A DNA stretch of 64,000 bases from positions 1-64,000 of the forward strand of contig PEAK01000017.1 of the NCBI GenBank assembly GCA_002753515.1. Reading direction: 5' to 3'. This document shows positions 18,560 to 27,381 of this stretch, in pieces; the stretch's first letter is position 1, and each line of letters opens with the position of its first letter. The notes under the pieces were generated by a model, which worked only from the letters and a program-made list of their open reading frames with translations, ran no database searches and was not told the DNA's origin. Source of the DNA: Magnetococcales bacterium. Its GTDB lineage: Bacteria; Pseudomonadota; Magnetococcia; Magnetococcales; UBA8363. The position numbers and the translations under genes were made by a program.

Positions 18560-19611
18560 GAACCCTCCAGCCATTGTCCTTTGAATCCGGGACTTTTCCA
18601 GCGCTCTCCATTTTCATGGACCAACATCCCTTCGACCCCATGGAGTTTTTCAATGAGCGCTTTTCCCTTGGCCATTCCCAGGACAAAAACCGCCGTACTC
18701 AGGGCATCAGCCTGGATGGATTTTGCGGTTTGAATGGATACGGATATCAAACCCGAACGGGAAGGTCGTCCGGTTTTGGGGTCAAGGATGTGGTGTTGTC
18801 GCTCCCCATTGGCCATGAAGAAGCGTTCATAATCTCCAGAAGTTGACATGGCCATATCTCCGGTAATTTCGGCAAAAGCCATGACTTTGTCGTGTTCCCT
18901 GGGATGTTGAATGCCAATTCGCCAAGGGGTGCCGCCCTTGGAACCGGCAATGATCATGTCGCCGCCAGCGACAATAAGGGCATTGGCGATTCCGGAACGT
19001 TTCAGGCTTTCCATGGCCAGATCCATGGCATACCCTTTGGCAATACCGCCCAAATCCAATTCGTAGGAAAAGCCTCCCCATTGGATCGCCTGGTTGCCAT
19101 GGGTGGATTGGACCCATTGGATGCCAAAGTCGGGTTGCTTGTTCCGTGCGTCGAGCCAGGCGGAAATTTTTTCCGTTTCCGGAATTTTCGCCTCTTCCGC
19201 GACACCGTTGCCAAATCCCCACAGGTCCAAAAGATAGCCAAGTCCGGGATCAAAAGCCCCGTCAGAGAGAGTTCTTATTTCCAGAGCTGCTTTGACAACG
19301 GTGACCCATTCCTCCGGAACATCCCACACCGTCCCTTTTTGGGCATGGTTGATCCTGGAGACCAGGCTTGATGGAATCTGTTTGCTGGCCCAGGATTCCA
19401 CCGCATTGATCTTGGCAAATACCAGGTTGACCCCATTATCATCTTCAGAGGCCGTGGTTCCCCATGTGGATACTTTCACCAGGGTTCCCATGGCCAAACG
19501 GGTGGTTGTGTGCAGTTCCTGATGAGATGGCCTTTTCCATACCAGCCAAAAGCACAGAAAGGCCAGCAACATCAGCAGAGGAATAGCTTTTTTCAAGTGA
19601 AGACCTCGCAT
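18556..19611 (-). CDS. apbE: FAD:protein FMN transferase
   Basis: About 351 residues. An N-terminal hydrophobic segment (IPLLMLLAFLCFWLVW) exports the enzyme, which covalently attaches FMN from FAD to Thr residues of target proteins. Family motifs: TTTRLAMGTLVKV, SLVSRINHA, GAFDPGLGYLLDLWGFG, LDLGGIAKGYAMDLA, NALIVAGGDM, and HHILDPKTGRPS. Likely substrates are RnfG (Thr169) and RnfD (Thr182) encoded in the same cluster. The ATG at 19611 follows GGAG; an ATG at 19629 overlapping the previous stop is also possible. Confidence 0.92.
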   Translation of the reverse strand: MRGLHLKKAIPLLMLLAFLCFWLVWKRPSHQELHTTTRLAMGTLVKVSTWGTTASEDDNGVNLVFAKINAVESWASKQIPSSLVSRINHAQKGTVWDVPEEWVTVVKAALEIRTLSDGAFDPGLGYLLDLWGFGNGVAEEAKIPETEKISAWLDARNKQPDFGIQWVQSTHGNQAIQWGGFSYELDLGGIAKGYAMDLAMESLKRSGIANALIVAGGDMIIAGSKGGTPWRIGIQHPREHDKVMAFAEITGDMAMSTSGDYERFFMANGERQHHILDPKTGRPSRSGLISVSIQTAKSIQADALSTAVFVLGMAKGKALIEKLHGVEGMLVHENGERWKSPGFKGQWLEGS

Positions 19612-19625
19612 GACTCCGTAACCTT

Positions 19626-20420
19626 TCATTGTGCAAGGGTGCTGATCCATGGAACCATAAGCAGACAGGACGGATACGCCATGAGGACGATATCACGCCA
19701 TCCGGGATGAAAGGCAATGGGTTTGGGAAGTGGCAGTCCGGTGAGAACCCCCTGTTTGCAGAGTTGATGTTCCTGAAACGCCATATCGGCCATCATGTCG
19801 GTAATGAACGAACTGGCCCGCTGCGTTAACAGGGTGATGGCCTGCGACCAGTGGGGTTTTTCTAAGTTATTGGCTGGATTGTCCCTTGTTTTATCGGCCA
19901 GCGTGAGCAGGCGACCTACGCAGGTCAGTGTCCATGACAGCAAGGTGGCCCATTTCAAGACGGGAATACCCCATTTGCCGAGAAAACCAAACAGCCCGGA
20001 TAATCCAGCTATCAATTCATCCGTGGAGGAAACCTGAACCAGGACAACGGCAAGGCAAGCCATGAGTCCCAAGCGGATCGCTTGATGGGCACCTACCATC
20101 AATCCTTCTGTACTGATCCATTGGGCGTAGGGCAGGAGTGCGCTTCCCGGGACGAAAAAACCGTGCAGAAGCAATAAAAAAAGAAAAAACAGGCGCATTC
20201 TCCAAAGTGGCAACAAAAAATCACGCCAGCTCATTCCCGCTATCCCGGGCAAGAACAACACGATCAGGGCAACATACCACCAGAGTATTGATGTTGCTTG
20301 GCCGACACGGGCAATGATGAGCGAAGCGATGATAAAAGCCGCCATGCGGCTGCGCGGATCACAACGATTGAGAAAACAATGGTTGGCAATTGGCGGCGAT
20401 GTCTCTGTTTTCCCAAGCAT
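19626..20420 (-). CDS. EcfT/CbiQ-like transmembrane transporter component
   Basis: 264 residues with about five hydrophobic helices. DPRSRMAAFIIASLIIARV, RLGLMACLAVVLVQVSSTDELI, then a long cytoplasmic region (TLADKTRDNPANNLEK, ITLLTQRASSFITDMM) match energy-coupling factor T components, although the Ala-Arg-Gly coupling signatures are not clear. No ATPase (EcfA) is encoded nearby. It lies between rseC and apbE in the rnf-linked cluster, where such proteins occur with flavin-trafficking genes. The function is therefore uncertain. Confidence 0.75.
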   Translation of the reverse strand: MLGKTETSPPIANHCFLNRCDPRSRMAAFIIASLIIARVGQATSILWWYVALIVLFLPGIAGMSWRDFLLPLWRMRLFFLFLLLLHGFFVPGSALLPYAQWISTEGLMVGAHQAIRLGLMACLAVVLVQVSSTDELIAGLSGLFGFLGKWGIPVLKWATLLSWTLTCVGRLLTLADKTRDNPANNLEKPHWSQAITLLTQRASSFITDMMADMAFQEHQLCKQGVLTGLPLPKPIAFHPGWRDIVLMAYPSCLLMVPWISTLAQ

Positions 20421-20448
20421 CTTATAAACGTTGCCAGGATTTTGGGTA

Positions 20449-20937
20449 TTAAATCTGTTCAGGTCCAGAATGTGAAGCTTCTTCGGGACACCCTGAAACG
20501 ACTTCGGTAATGATCGGCAGTCCCAAACCTGTGCGTTCCATTTGCCGGTTGCGCCATTTCAGCCAAAAAAAGACGAGCAACAGGGAAGAAGCACCTACAG
20601 CTCCTCCCAACCCTTCCGCGGCATCACTGGAGAGACCCCACGCACGTCCAAGATTTTGAAATAAAAACCCAAAAAAGAAAAGCACCAATATTGGAACGAT
20701 ATAGACCATGAAAGAAGATCGCAGGAATTGCGAGTCGGAAAGCTCGATGACGACCATATCGCCAACTTTGGCACCGATACGGTTTTCTGCCCGAACATGC
20801 ACTTCTCTGTTGCCCCCCCCCATGGAGAGTGTTGTGCATCCCGCTTCTGCATGACAGGAACCGCAGCCGCTCTTCTTTTTCCCAACCACCAAAGCCTGAT
20901 TGCCTTCCAGACCCATAACCAAAGCGTGTTCGCGCAT
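20449..20937 (-). CDS. rseC: SoxR-reducing system / RseC family protein
   Basis: About 162 residues. The cytoplasmic N-terminus carries CGSCHAEAGC, the CxxCxxxxxC pattern of RseC proteins, followed by two membrane segments (SSFMVYIVPILVLFFFGFLF and AVGASSLLLVFFWLKW). In E. coli RseC is encoded with sigma-E regulators and works with RsxABCDGE (Rnf) to keep SoxR reduced; in many other bacteria it is simply linked to rnf, as here. The ATG at 20937 has AGGAG eight bases before it; an upstream in-frame start at 21006 adds 23 residues that do not look conserved. Confidence 0.85.
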   Translation of the reverse strand: MREHALVMGLEGNQALVVGKKKSGCGSCHAEAGCTTLSMGGGNREVHVRAENRIGAKVGDMVVIELSDSQFLRSSFMVYIVPILVLFFFGFLFQNLGRAWGLSSDAAEGLGGAVGASSLLLVFFWLKWRNRQMERTGLGLPIITEVVSGCPEEASHSGPEQI

Positions 20938-21069
20938 GATCCTGAGCTCCTGATTCTGGTAAAACCATTCAAAGAGAGCAACGGTGCCCATCGCCAATTC
21001 GACCAAGCAACGACACGTTCCCGTTGTATAAACTCATGACATGGCGGGAAGGTACATCTGGAACTCTTT

Positions 21070-21216
21070 AACCGCAACCAGCGCGGGATACGTAGTTTTC
21101 TAGCGTCATCCCCGCGAAAGCGGGGATCCAGGGAGTCTACACACCTTTCCCTGACTTTCTGGATCCCCGCCTTCGCGGGGATGACAAGAACTGCGCATCC
21201 CAAGATAGCTGCGGTT
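21070..21216 (-). repeat. MITE-like inverted-repeat element, copy B
   Basis: 147 bp bounded by AACCGCA (21070-21076) and TGCGGTT (21210-21216), in the opposite orientation to copies A and C. Two GC-rich palindromes (about 21105-21131 and 21158-21185) can fold into strong hairpins in RNA. It lies between rnfH and rseC inside an otherwise tightly packed minus-strand gene cluster. Confidence 0.8.
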
Positions 21217-21234
21217 TACTTGAATAGATGATTC

Positions 21235-21519
21235 TCAGGAATCCTCTTCGGGTGCCGCACCTTTTGCGGCGCGTTCTTTTTTAGGGGGTTTCCCCAACGC
21301 CGGCCGATAGATTTCCACCCGATCCCCTGCAACAAGGGTGTGGGTCGGCTCAACGATTTTGCTGAAGATGCCCAGCTTACAGTTTTCCAGTTGGATGTGT
21401 GGAAATTTTCTTAAGATTCCTGAATGCTGCACCGCTTCCGCTGCGGTGATGCCATCCTTGGCCTCAAACTCAAGGACACTTTGTTTCTGTGCTTCTGCAT
21501 AGGCTACCGCGACTTTCAT
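21235..21519 (-). CDS. rnfH: RnfH family ubiquitin-like protein
   Basis: About 94 residues. MKVAVAYAEAQKQSVLEFE, then GITAAEAVQHSGILRKFP, KLGIFSKIVEPTHTLVAGDRVEIYRPA is the RnfH beta-grasp pattern. The protein belongs to the UPF0125/RnfH family, found in rnf operons and next to toxin genes; its biochemical role is not settled. The C-terminal tail is basic then acidic (KKERAAKG...EEDS). The ATG at 21519 has GGAG about nine bases upstream. It is placed directly after rnfE. Confidence 0.9.
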   Translation of the reverse strand: MKVAVAYAEAQKQSVLEFEAKDGITAAEAVQHSGILRKFPHIQLENCKLGIFSKIVEPTHTLVAGDRVEIYRPALGKPPKKERAAKGAAPEEDS

Positions 21520-21623
21520 CGAAAAACGCTCCACAAAGGGTTGGGCATCGTGGTCTCCGGGTGAGCTGGATTATACTCACGGTGGATCCGTGTTTTGCCG
21601 GGGAGGGCAAAACGCCGTGTGCA

Positions 21624-22238
21624 TCAGGCGGAAACCTGTTGCTTGGCCCGCTTGAGGTTGAACCATCTGACCGTCATCAAAATAAAACCCAGAACGATGA
21701 AGGCACCGGGAGGCAAGATAAAGCCAATAGCGGGATGGTACGAAGTTCCCATGACATCCATATCAAACCATTTGCCCGATCCCAGCAATTCGCGTACAGA
21801 GCCCAGGATGACCAAAGCCAAGGTAAATCCAAGACCGGTTGCCAAGCCATCAAACGCAGAAGCCAAGGCGTTATTTTTGCATGCAAATGCCTCTGCTCTG
21901 CCCAGGATGGCACAGTTGACCACAATGAGCGGAATGAAGATGCCCAGGACATGATGCAAATCGATAAAAAAGGCATTCATCAACAGGTCGATCATGGTTA
22001 CGAAGCTGGCGATGACAATGACGTAGGCCGGGATGCGGATATCATTGGGAATGAAGTTGCGAATCCAGGAAACCACGATATTGGAGCCAACCAGGACGAA
22101 CGTTGTTGCCAATCCCATCCCAATGCCATTGATGGCATTGGTAGAGACGCCCAACAACGGGCACATGCCCAACAATTGGACAAAGATGACATTATTGTCC
22201 CAAATGCCGTTTTTTATGATGGTACCGGTCTCACTCAT
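21624..22238 (-). CDS. rnfE: Rnf electron transport complex subunit E
   Basis: 204 residues with six hydrophobic helices (LLGMCPLLGVSTNAINGIG, LLMNAFFIDLHHVLGIFIPL, IVVNCAILGRAEAFACKN). It is an inner-membrane ion-translocation subunit of the Rnf complex, paired with RnfA, with which it shares the CPLLGVS and NC-x-LGRAE motifs. The Cys in MCPLLG and VNCAILG would bind the intramembrane iron centre found between RnfA and RnfE. It overlaps the rnfG stop by ATGA. Confidence 0.95.
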   Translation of the reverse strand: MSETGTIIKNGIWDNNVIFVQLLGMCPLLGVSTNAINGIGMGLATTFVLVGSNIVVSWIRNFIPNDIRIPAYVIVIASFVTMIDLLMNAFFIDLHHVLGIFIPLIVVNCAILGRAEAFACKNNALASAFDGLATGLGFTLALVILGSVRELLGSGKWFDMDVMGTSYHPAIGFILPPGAFIVLGFILMTVRWFNLKRAKQQVSA

Positions 22239-22864
22239 GGCTTTACCTCCTTGGCCACTTTTTCCACAGGAGTTGCCTGTGCGAAGAGTGTCTTTTCGTT
22301 TTCCACAAAATACTCCAATCCTCGTTTAACCGCTCCGACGATGGCGCGAGGGGTGATGGTTGCACCGGCAAATTGATCAAAATCGCCGGAATCTTTTTTC
22401 ACACCCCATTTGATGTTATTCAAAGTCTTGCCTTTGAAGGCATCGGGCCAACGGGTTGTCACGATCTTGTCACCCAGCCCGGGGGTTTCCTTGTGGGACA
22501 ATACCTGGATGCTGGTGATCGTTCCGCCCGTAGCCACGCCCATCATAATGGTGATGTCACCCGAATACCCATCGGGGGCTACAACGGTATAGGCGGCTCC
22601 AAGGTTGGTCGCCCCCTTGCGCCCACGGTAAATGGTCACGGGAGCCCCTTGTTTTTCCAAACGCTTGTCGTTGACAACAATAAAATCCCGATCGGGTTCA
22701 TTGTCGAATCCTTCAGGCAAAACCTGGCGCAACGCCTTTAACAGTTCCTGCCTTTTGGCTTCGGCGATGGGACCGCTCGTTACAGCGTCCGTCCCAGCCA
22801 GCATGGCGGTGGCAATGGCACCAACCACCATGAGAATCAGACCCATTCTGAAAAGATCAGACAT
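22235..22864 (-). CDS. rnfG: Rnf electron transport complex subunit G
   Basis: About 209 residues. One N-terminal membrane helix (MGLILMVVGAIATAMLAGTD) anchors a periplasmic FMN-binding domain. The flavinylation site is normally D/S-x-x-(S/T)-G-A-(S/T); here it reads DQFAGAT, so Thr169 remains the acceptor but the Ser/Thr three positions earlier is Ala. FMN is attached by ApbE, encoded in the same cluster. The ATG at 22864 has AGGAG seven bases upstream; the in-frame TTG at 22870 is less likely. Confidence 0.93.
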   Translation of the reverse strand: MSDLFRMGLILMVVGAIATAMLAGTDAVTSGPIAEAKRQELLKALRQVLPEGFDNEPDRDFIVVNDKRLEKQGAPVTIYRGRKGATNLGAAYTVVAPDGYSGDITIMMGVATGGTITSIQVLSHKETPGLGDKIVTTRWPDAFKGKTLNNIKWGVKKDSGDFDQFAGATITPRAIVGAVKRGLEYFVENEKTLFAQATPVEKVAKEVKP

Positions 22865-22887
22865 TACCAAACTCCTGGACGTTCATT

Positions 22888-23958
22888 TTAAACGTTTTTC
22901 TTGGCTTTTCCATAGACCACCGGATGGGTGTATTGATCCAATAGTGGGACTGTGGCGTTCATAATGACAATGGCAAAGGAGACACCCTCGGGATATCCCC
23001 CCCAGGTGCGAATGATGTAAGTCAATAACCCACACCCTGCACCAAAAATGATCTGTCCCAACGGCGTTACCGGGGAGGTGACCATATCGGTGGCCATGAA
23101 AAAGGCACCCAGAACCAAGCCGCCTGTTAACAGGTGAAACAGCGGATCGGGATATTTAGAGCCATTCACAATCCAGAAGATAGTGGCTGGAATCAAGGTT
23201 CCCGCGAACATGGAGACGGGAATGTGCCAGGAGATGATACGCTTTCTAATGAGATAGACCCCTCCCAAGGCCAGGGCTATGGCCGAAGTTTCTCCCAGCG
23301 AACCATTGATGAAGCCTGTGAAGGCGGAAAAATAACTGAACACATAATCCCCGCCCAGTGCCTCGCGTACTGATTTACCCATACCCACAACCACGTGGTA
23401 CTGTCCCAGGGGCGTGGCGGCGCTGATGGCATCCACCAGTTTGCCAGAGGCGAGATGACCGGTGGTGATGAGGGAGAGCGAATCCATGAAGGAGAGGGCT
23501 TTTTGACCGAACAAGCCTGTGGGTTGTGGCCAGGATGTCAGTTCAACGGGGAAGGAAATCAGGAGGAAGACGCGGGCGATGAGTGCCGGATTGAACATAT
23601 TGAAGCCCAATCCCCCATAGACGAATTTACCCAGCAAAATGGCGAAAACACCGCCCACGACACAGACCCACCATGGCGTGTGTGGCGGCAAGGTCAACGC
23701 CAGCAAGATTCCGGTCAAAGCTGCCGACATGTCGCCAAGAGGCGAAGGCCGGTTCCTGATTTTCATCATCAGGTATTCGGTGAGCATGGCGGTGGCGGTC
23801 GTGATGAGAAGGATCAGCAGAGCCGGCCAACCAAAAATCAGCACCGCCATCAGGGTGGCGGGCATTAATGCCAGGATCACCGTGTGCATGATCCGGGGGA
23901 TGGAATCTCCCGCATGGATGTGAGGAGAGGAAGTGAACAACAGGCTTGATGGACTCAT
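22888..23958 (-). CDS. rnfD: Rnf electron transport complex subunit D
   Basis: 356 residues with about ten membrane helices. SSPHIHAGDSIPRIMHTVIL opens the protein as in RnfD/NqrB, and DAISAAT (residues 176-182) followed by PLGQ supplies Thr182 for covalent FMN attachment. RnfD carries electrons from RnfC to RnfG and belongs to the ion-translocating part of the complex. It is followed after 17 bases by rnfG. Confidence 0.95.
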   Translation of the reverse strand: MSPSSLLFTSSPHIHAGDSIPRIMHTVILALMPATLMAVLIFGWPALLILLITTATAMLTEYLMMKIRNRPSPLGDMSAALTGILLALTLPPHTPWWVCVVGGVFAILLGKFVYGGLGFNMFNPALIARVFLLISFPVELTSWPQPTGLFGQKALSFMDSLSLITTGHLASGKLVDAISAATPLGQYHVVVGMGKSVREALGGDYVFSYFSAFTGFINGSLGETSAIALALGGVYLIRKRIISWHIPVSMFAGTLIPATIFWIVNGSKYPDPLFHLLTGGLVLGAFFMATDMVTSPVTPLGQIIFGAGCGLLTYIIRTWGGYPEGVSFAIVIMNATVPLLDQYTHPVVYGKAKKNV

Positions 23959-24069
23959 TGACCTTTCCGTTTCAGTTCCATAGTCTTTTGTGTGCGCATG
24001 ACGCGCCAGTGAATGAACGCTGCTTTCTTGCCGCTCTCATTGAATACCAGTGTACCATTTTCGAATTCG

Positions 24070-25608
24070 TTATACCTGCGCCTCGTTACCGGATTCAGCC
24101 GCAGGATTTTGCTTGTCGGCCTCTTTGCCAGATTTCTTCTTGGCGGCCATTTTTGCCTTCATTTCTTCTTTTTTACGTTCCTTTTCCTCTTTTTCCCTGG
24201 CCAGTCTATCCTCTCGAAGCTTGCTTCTCTGCTTGGTCAATTCCCGTTTTTTCTCTTCCCGATCTTTGGATTGAAGAGCCAGTTTTCCATACCGGAAATA
24301 ATGGACCAGGGGAACATTGGCTGGGCACACATAAGCACAGGAACCACATTCGATGCAGTCGAACAAGTCCGCTTTGGAGAGTTGGTCCAGTTGTTCGGTT
24401 TTGGCAAACCATGCCATGGTACAGGGAACCAATTGAATGGGGCAGGCATTGACGCAACTGCCGCACCGAATGCAGGAATGTTCGGGTTTTCCTGAGGATT
24501 CGTCCCGGGTCAAGGCCAGAATACCGGAACATCCTTTGACCACCGGGACATTGGTCTGGTGTAAGGCGAGCCCCATCATGGGTCCCCCCATGACCACTTT
24601 ATGGATATCGGGCTTCAATCCGCCGCAATGGGCAATGATGTCATCGACCTGGGTACCAATTAAAACTTCCATGTTGGCGGGTCGGGTAATACCTTTACCC
24701 GTAACCGTTACAATCCGCGAAACCAGTGGGCGGCCAAAACAAACAGCATCTCGAACCGCAACTGCGGTGGCCACATTATGAACGATGACACCAATATCGA
24801 TGGGAAGTTGTCTGGAAGGGACCTGACGTCCGGTAACCACTTCGATCAACTGTTTCTCGGAACCCTGGGGATACATGACCGGAAGGACGACGACACGTAT
24901 GGCAGCGGCGCTTTGGGAAGCTTCCGCAGCCACGGCATTTTGCATGGCGGCGATGGCCTTTGGTTTGTTGTCTTCGATACCGATGACGCATTCCTTGGTT
25001 TGCAATGCGTGAAGCATGATGCGGATTCCCTCGATGACATCCTTGGGGCGTTCCTCCATCAAACGGGCATCGCAGGTCAGGTAAGGTTCGCACTCCACGG
25101 CATTGATCAACAGGAGATCCACAACCTTGTCGCGTGGCGGGGATAATTTTACAAAACTTGGGAAGGTGGCACCTCCCAGGCCGACGACACCCGCGTTTTT
25201 GACCAGATCGCGAACGGCGACCGGTTCCAGGGACAGGGGATTGTCCACCCCTTTGAGTTGGGGATTCCATTGATCCTTGCCATCGGGTTCCATGATGGCA
25301 CACAACATGGTCAGCCCGGAAGGATGACCCACCACATGTTCCTCGATGGCGATGATGGTCCCGGAAGTTGGTGCATGAACCGTTGCGGAGATACCACCGG
25401 CGGCACCGCCAAGCAGGTCGCCTTTGAATACGGTATCGCCCACTTTGACAACGGGCTCGCTGGGTGCCCCCAAATGTTGGTGAAATGGCACGACAAGCCG
25501 TTTGGGCAAGGGCATCGGCTCGATGGCACAATGCTCGGAAAGTTCCTTGTGCCCGGGAGGATGAACACCCCCATGAAATTTCTTTAAGACGGATGCTACG
25601 ATACCCAT
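24070..25608 (-). CDS. rnfC: Rnf electron transport complex subunit C
   Basis: 512 residues, peripheral on the cytoplasmic face. The N-terminal region has the RnfC barrel-sandwich start (FHGGVHPPGHKELS), then the NADH/FMN-binding Complex1_51K-like domain (GLGGATFPSFVKLSPPRDK). A pair of 4Fe-4S sites lies around residues 380-430 (CIRCGSCVNACP and CIECGSCAYVCP). The C-terminal tail (about 445-512) is a lysine- and glutamate-rich, probably coiled, extension that is common in proteobacterial RnfC. It is the entry point for NADH electrons. Confidence 0.95.
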   Translation of the reverse strand: MGIVASVLKKFHGGVHPPGHKELSEHCAIEPMPLPKRLVVPFHQHLGAPSEPVVKVGDTVFKGDLLGGAAGGISATVHAPTSGTIIAIEEHVVGHPSGLTMLCAIMEPDGKDQWNPQLKGVDNPLSLEPVAVRDLVKNAGVVGLGGATFPSFVKLSPPRDKVVDLLLINAVECEPYLTCDARLMEERPKDVIEGIRIMLHALQTKECVIGIEDNKPKAIAAMQNAVAAEASQSAAAIRVVVLPVMYPQGSEKQLIEVVTGRQVPSRQLPIDIGVIVHNVATAVAVRDAVCFGRPLVSRIVTVTGKGITRPANMEVLIGTQVDDIIAHCGGLKPDIHKVVMGGPMMGLALHQTNVPVVKGCSGILALTRDESSGKPEHSCIRCGSCVNACPIQLVPCTMAWFAKTEQLDQLSKADLFDCIECGSCAYVCPANVPLVHYFRYGKLALQSKDREEKKRELTKQRSKLREDRLAREKEEKERKKEEMKAKMAAKKKSGKEADKQNPAAESGNEAQV

Positions 25609-25670
25609 ACCAAGATCCCCTTGGAATTAAGCATTCTGATTACAATGACATGGCCCAATCGTTACGTGTG

Positions 25671-26201
25671 TCAGTGCAGGACTTCCGGTTTCTTCCATGT
25701 CCAGGAATAGACGGTTGTCGGCACCGCAACCATTTCGATGCAATCCACGGGACACGGCTCGATACAGGCCTTGCATGCGGTACACATCTCTGTCACGACG
25801 GTATGCGACTGTTTGTTGGCCCCTATGATGGCGTCCACCGGACAAACCTTGATGCAGGCGGTGCAGCCAATGCAATCCTCTTCGCGGACAAAGGCCACTT
25901 TGGGGCCAGTATCCACTTCCATTTCCACCGGCTCGACGCCCAGCAAAGCGGCGATTTTTTCCATGACTTCGACGCCACCCGGGGCACAAAGTCCGATATT
26001 GGTTTCCCCTTGCTCGGCAATGGCCTCGGCGTAGGGGCGGCAACCGGGGAATCCGCAGTTTCCGCAATTGGTGGCGGGCAGCAACGCCGTCAGGTTATCC
26101 ACCTGGGGGTTGCCTTCCACATGGAATTTTTTGGCTGCGAACCCGAGCCCCAAACCAGCAGCCAATGCCAGACCACCCATACTCAGCACAGCCTCGATCA
26201 T
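25671..26201 (-). CDS. rnfB: Rnf electron transport complex subunit B
   Basis: 176 residues. One N-terminal membrane helix (VLSMGGLALAAGLGLGFAA) anchors a cluster-rich domain: CGNCGFPGC-x(20)-C for one cluster, then two ferredoxin-type sites CIGCTACIKVCP and CTACKACIEPCP. RnfB accepts electrons from ferredoxin. It sits between rnfA and rnfC in the usual order. Confidence 0.95.
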   Translation of the reverse strand: MIEAVLSMGGLALAAGLGLGFAAKKFHVEGNPQVDNLTALLPATNCGNCGFPGCRPYAEAIAEQGETNIGLCAPGGVEVMEKIAALLGVEPVEMEVDTGPKVAFVREEDCIGCTACIKVCPVDAIIGANKQSHTVVTEMCTACKACIEPCPVDCIEMVAVPTTVYSWTWKKPEVLH

Positions 26202-26250
26202 AATCTTTCCTTAATCTCATGGTAGATTTGGGAGACGATCAAACACGGCC

Positions 26251-26829
26251 TTATTTAACGATGCCTGAAAAGCCCATGAAAGCCAATGACAGCAAGCCGG
26301 CACTAATCAGAGAGATCGGTGATCCCTTGAGAAGCGCGGGTACATCCGAAAGATCGATACGTTCCCGCATGCCGGCGAAGAGGATGAGTACCAATCCGAA
26401 GCCAAGGCCCGCACCACATCCGTAAACGGATGCTTCAAGAAAGGAATGTCCTTTCTGAATGTTCAGGATGGCCACCCCGAGGACGCAGCAGTTGGTGGTG
26501 ATGAGGGGCAGGTAGATGCCCAACGCTGCGTACAAAACCGGACTGGCTTTGTGAATGACCATTTCGGTGAATTGAACCAGGGCGGCGATGATGAGAATGA
26601 AACAGATGGTACGCAGGTATTGAAGGCCCAGGGGTTCCAACATCCACCGCTCGGCGATCCAGGAAATCCCCGATGCTAACGTCATCACAAACACCACCGC
26701 ATAGGCCATCCCCAGAGCTGTTTCGACCTTCTTGGACACTCCGAGGAAGGGACAAATTCCCAAAAATTTTGTCAGAACAAAATTATTGACAAAAACGGTG
26801 CTAACAATCACAAGTATAATATCTATCAT
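26251..26829 (-). CDS. rnfA: Rnf electron transport complex subunit A
   Basis: 192 residues with six hydrophobic helices. [20 protein letters not shown] and [14 protein letters not shown] are the RnfA/NqrE signatures, with cysteines that can bind the intramembrane iron centre with RnfE. It is the first gene of the minus-strand rnf operon; its promoter must lie in the AT-rich region after 26830. No strong Shine-Dalgarno sequence is seen before the ATG. Confidence 0.95.
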   Translation of the reverse strand: MIDIILVIVSTVFVNNFVLTKFLGICPFLGVSKKVETALGMAYAVVFVMTLASGISWIAERWMLEPLGLQYLRTICFILIIAALVQFTEMVIHKASPVLYAALGIYLPLITTNCCVLGVAILNIQKGHSFLEASVYGCGAGLGFGLVLILFAGMRERIDLSDVPALLKGSPISLISAGLLSLAFMGFSGIVK

Positions 26830-26990
26830 ATTTTAACCCGTTTAATGTGTTTTATACACTTAAACAAATTTTCCAGCCGTACTGGAAGATCTTCTTTGCC
26901 AATCTACATCGTTGAACGTGATTTTACCATCGCAGAAAATGTTGTGCAATGAGGTAATATTGGCAATAAAAAAAAGATGGATGGTGGCCA

Positions 26991-27024
26991 GTTGAGATAA
27001 TAGTCAAGAAAATACAGTGGTTTA
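26991..27024 (+). repeat. 34-base direct repeat, left copy
   Basis: Matches 27127-27160 at 28 of 34 positions by eye, starting GTTGA and ending with TTTA, sharing ATAATA, TCAAG and ATACAGT. The copies are 136 bases apart in the rnf-pnt divergent promoter region. Confidence 0.6.
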
Positions 27025-27126
27025 CAACTACATTGACGAGGACGTTTTTCTGTAACTGATTGAAGTTTATAAAGTATCAATATCGGGTTAAGAAGTATTT
27101 AATAAAAAATCATTAGGTTAGGCCTT

Positions 27127-27160
27127 GTTGAAATAATATTCAAGCAGATACAGTACTTTA
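27127..27160 (+). repeat. 34-base direct repeat, right copy
   Basis: Second copy of the repeat at 26991-27024; the core TCAAG-x4-TACAGT is preserved. It may be a regulator site or a relic of a duplication. Confidence 0.6.
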
Positions 27161-27381
27161 AAATAAAGTTATCGTAATTGAATGTTTGTAACTTGTTGAT
27201 TTTTCAAATGTGTAAATTTAGTATAAAGTAGCCTTTATCCCGGTTTATCATTTGAAAACAAAATCGAACCTGTTAGACTCCAAAGCCAAGCATGAGAAAA
27301 CGAGCAGCAAGGGCTCGTTCACCAGGTAGACTAACCACAAGAAGCTTGGATCACAACAGCATCTAGGAGGATATTGAGGTT

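Larger units (their letters stand above)
26830..27381. promoter_or_regulatory. AT-rich divergent region between rnf and pnt operons
   Basis: 552 bases with no coding potential, much richer in A and T than its neighbours, between rnfA (minus) and pntA (plus). It should hold both promoters; several TATAAA-like boxes occur (e.g. 27222-27227) but none has a well-spaced -35. The last 90 bases before pntA form a less AT-rich leader that ends in AGGAGG at about 27366-27371. The region contains two 34-base direct repeats, listed separately. Confidence 0.55.

Noticed and set aside
20595-21203. 202-residue frame starting inside the repeat element, with VIPAKAGIQ
   Set aside because: The N-terminal part is a translation of the palindromic repeat and the rest is a shadow of rseC.
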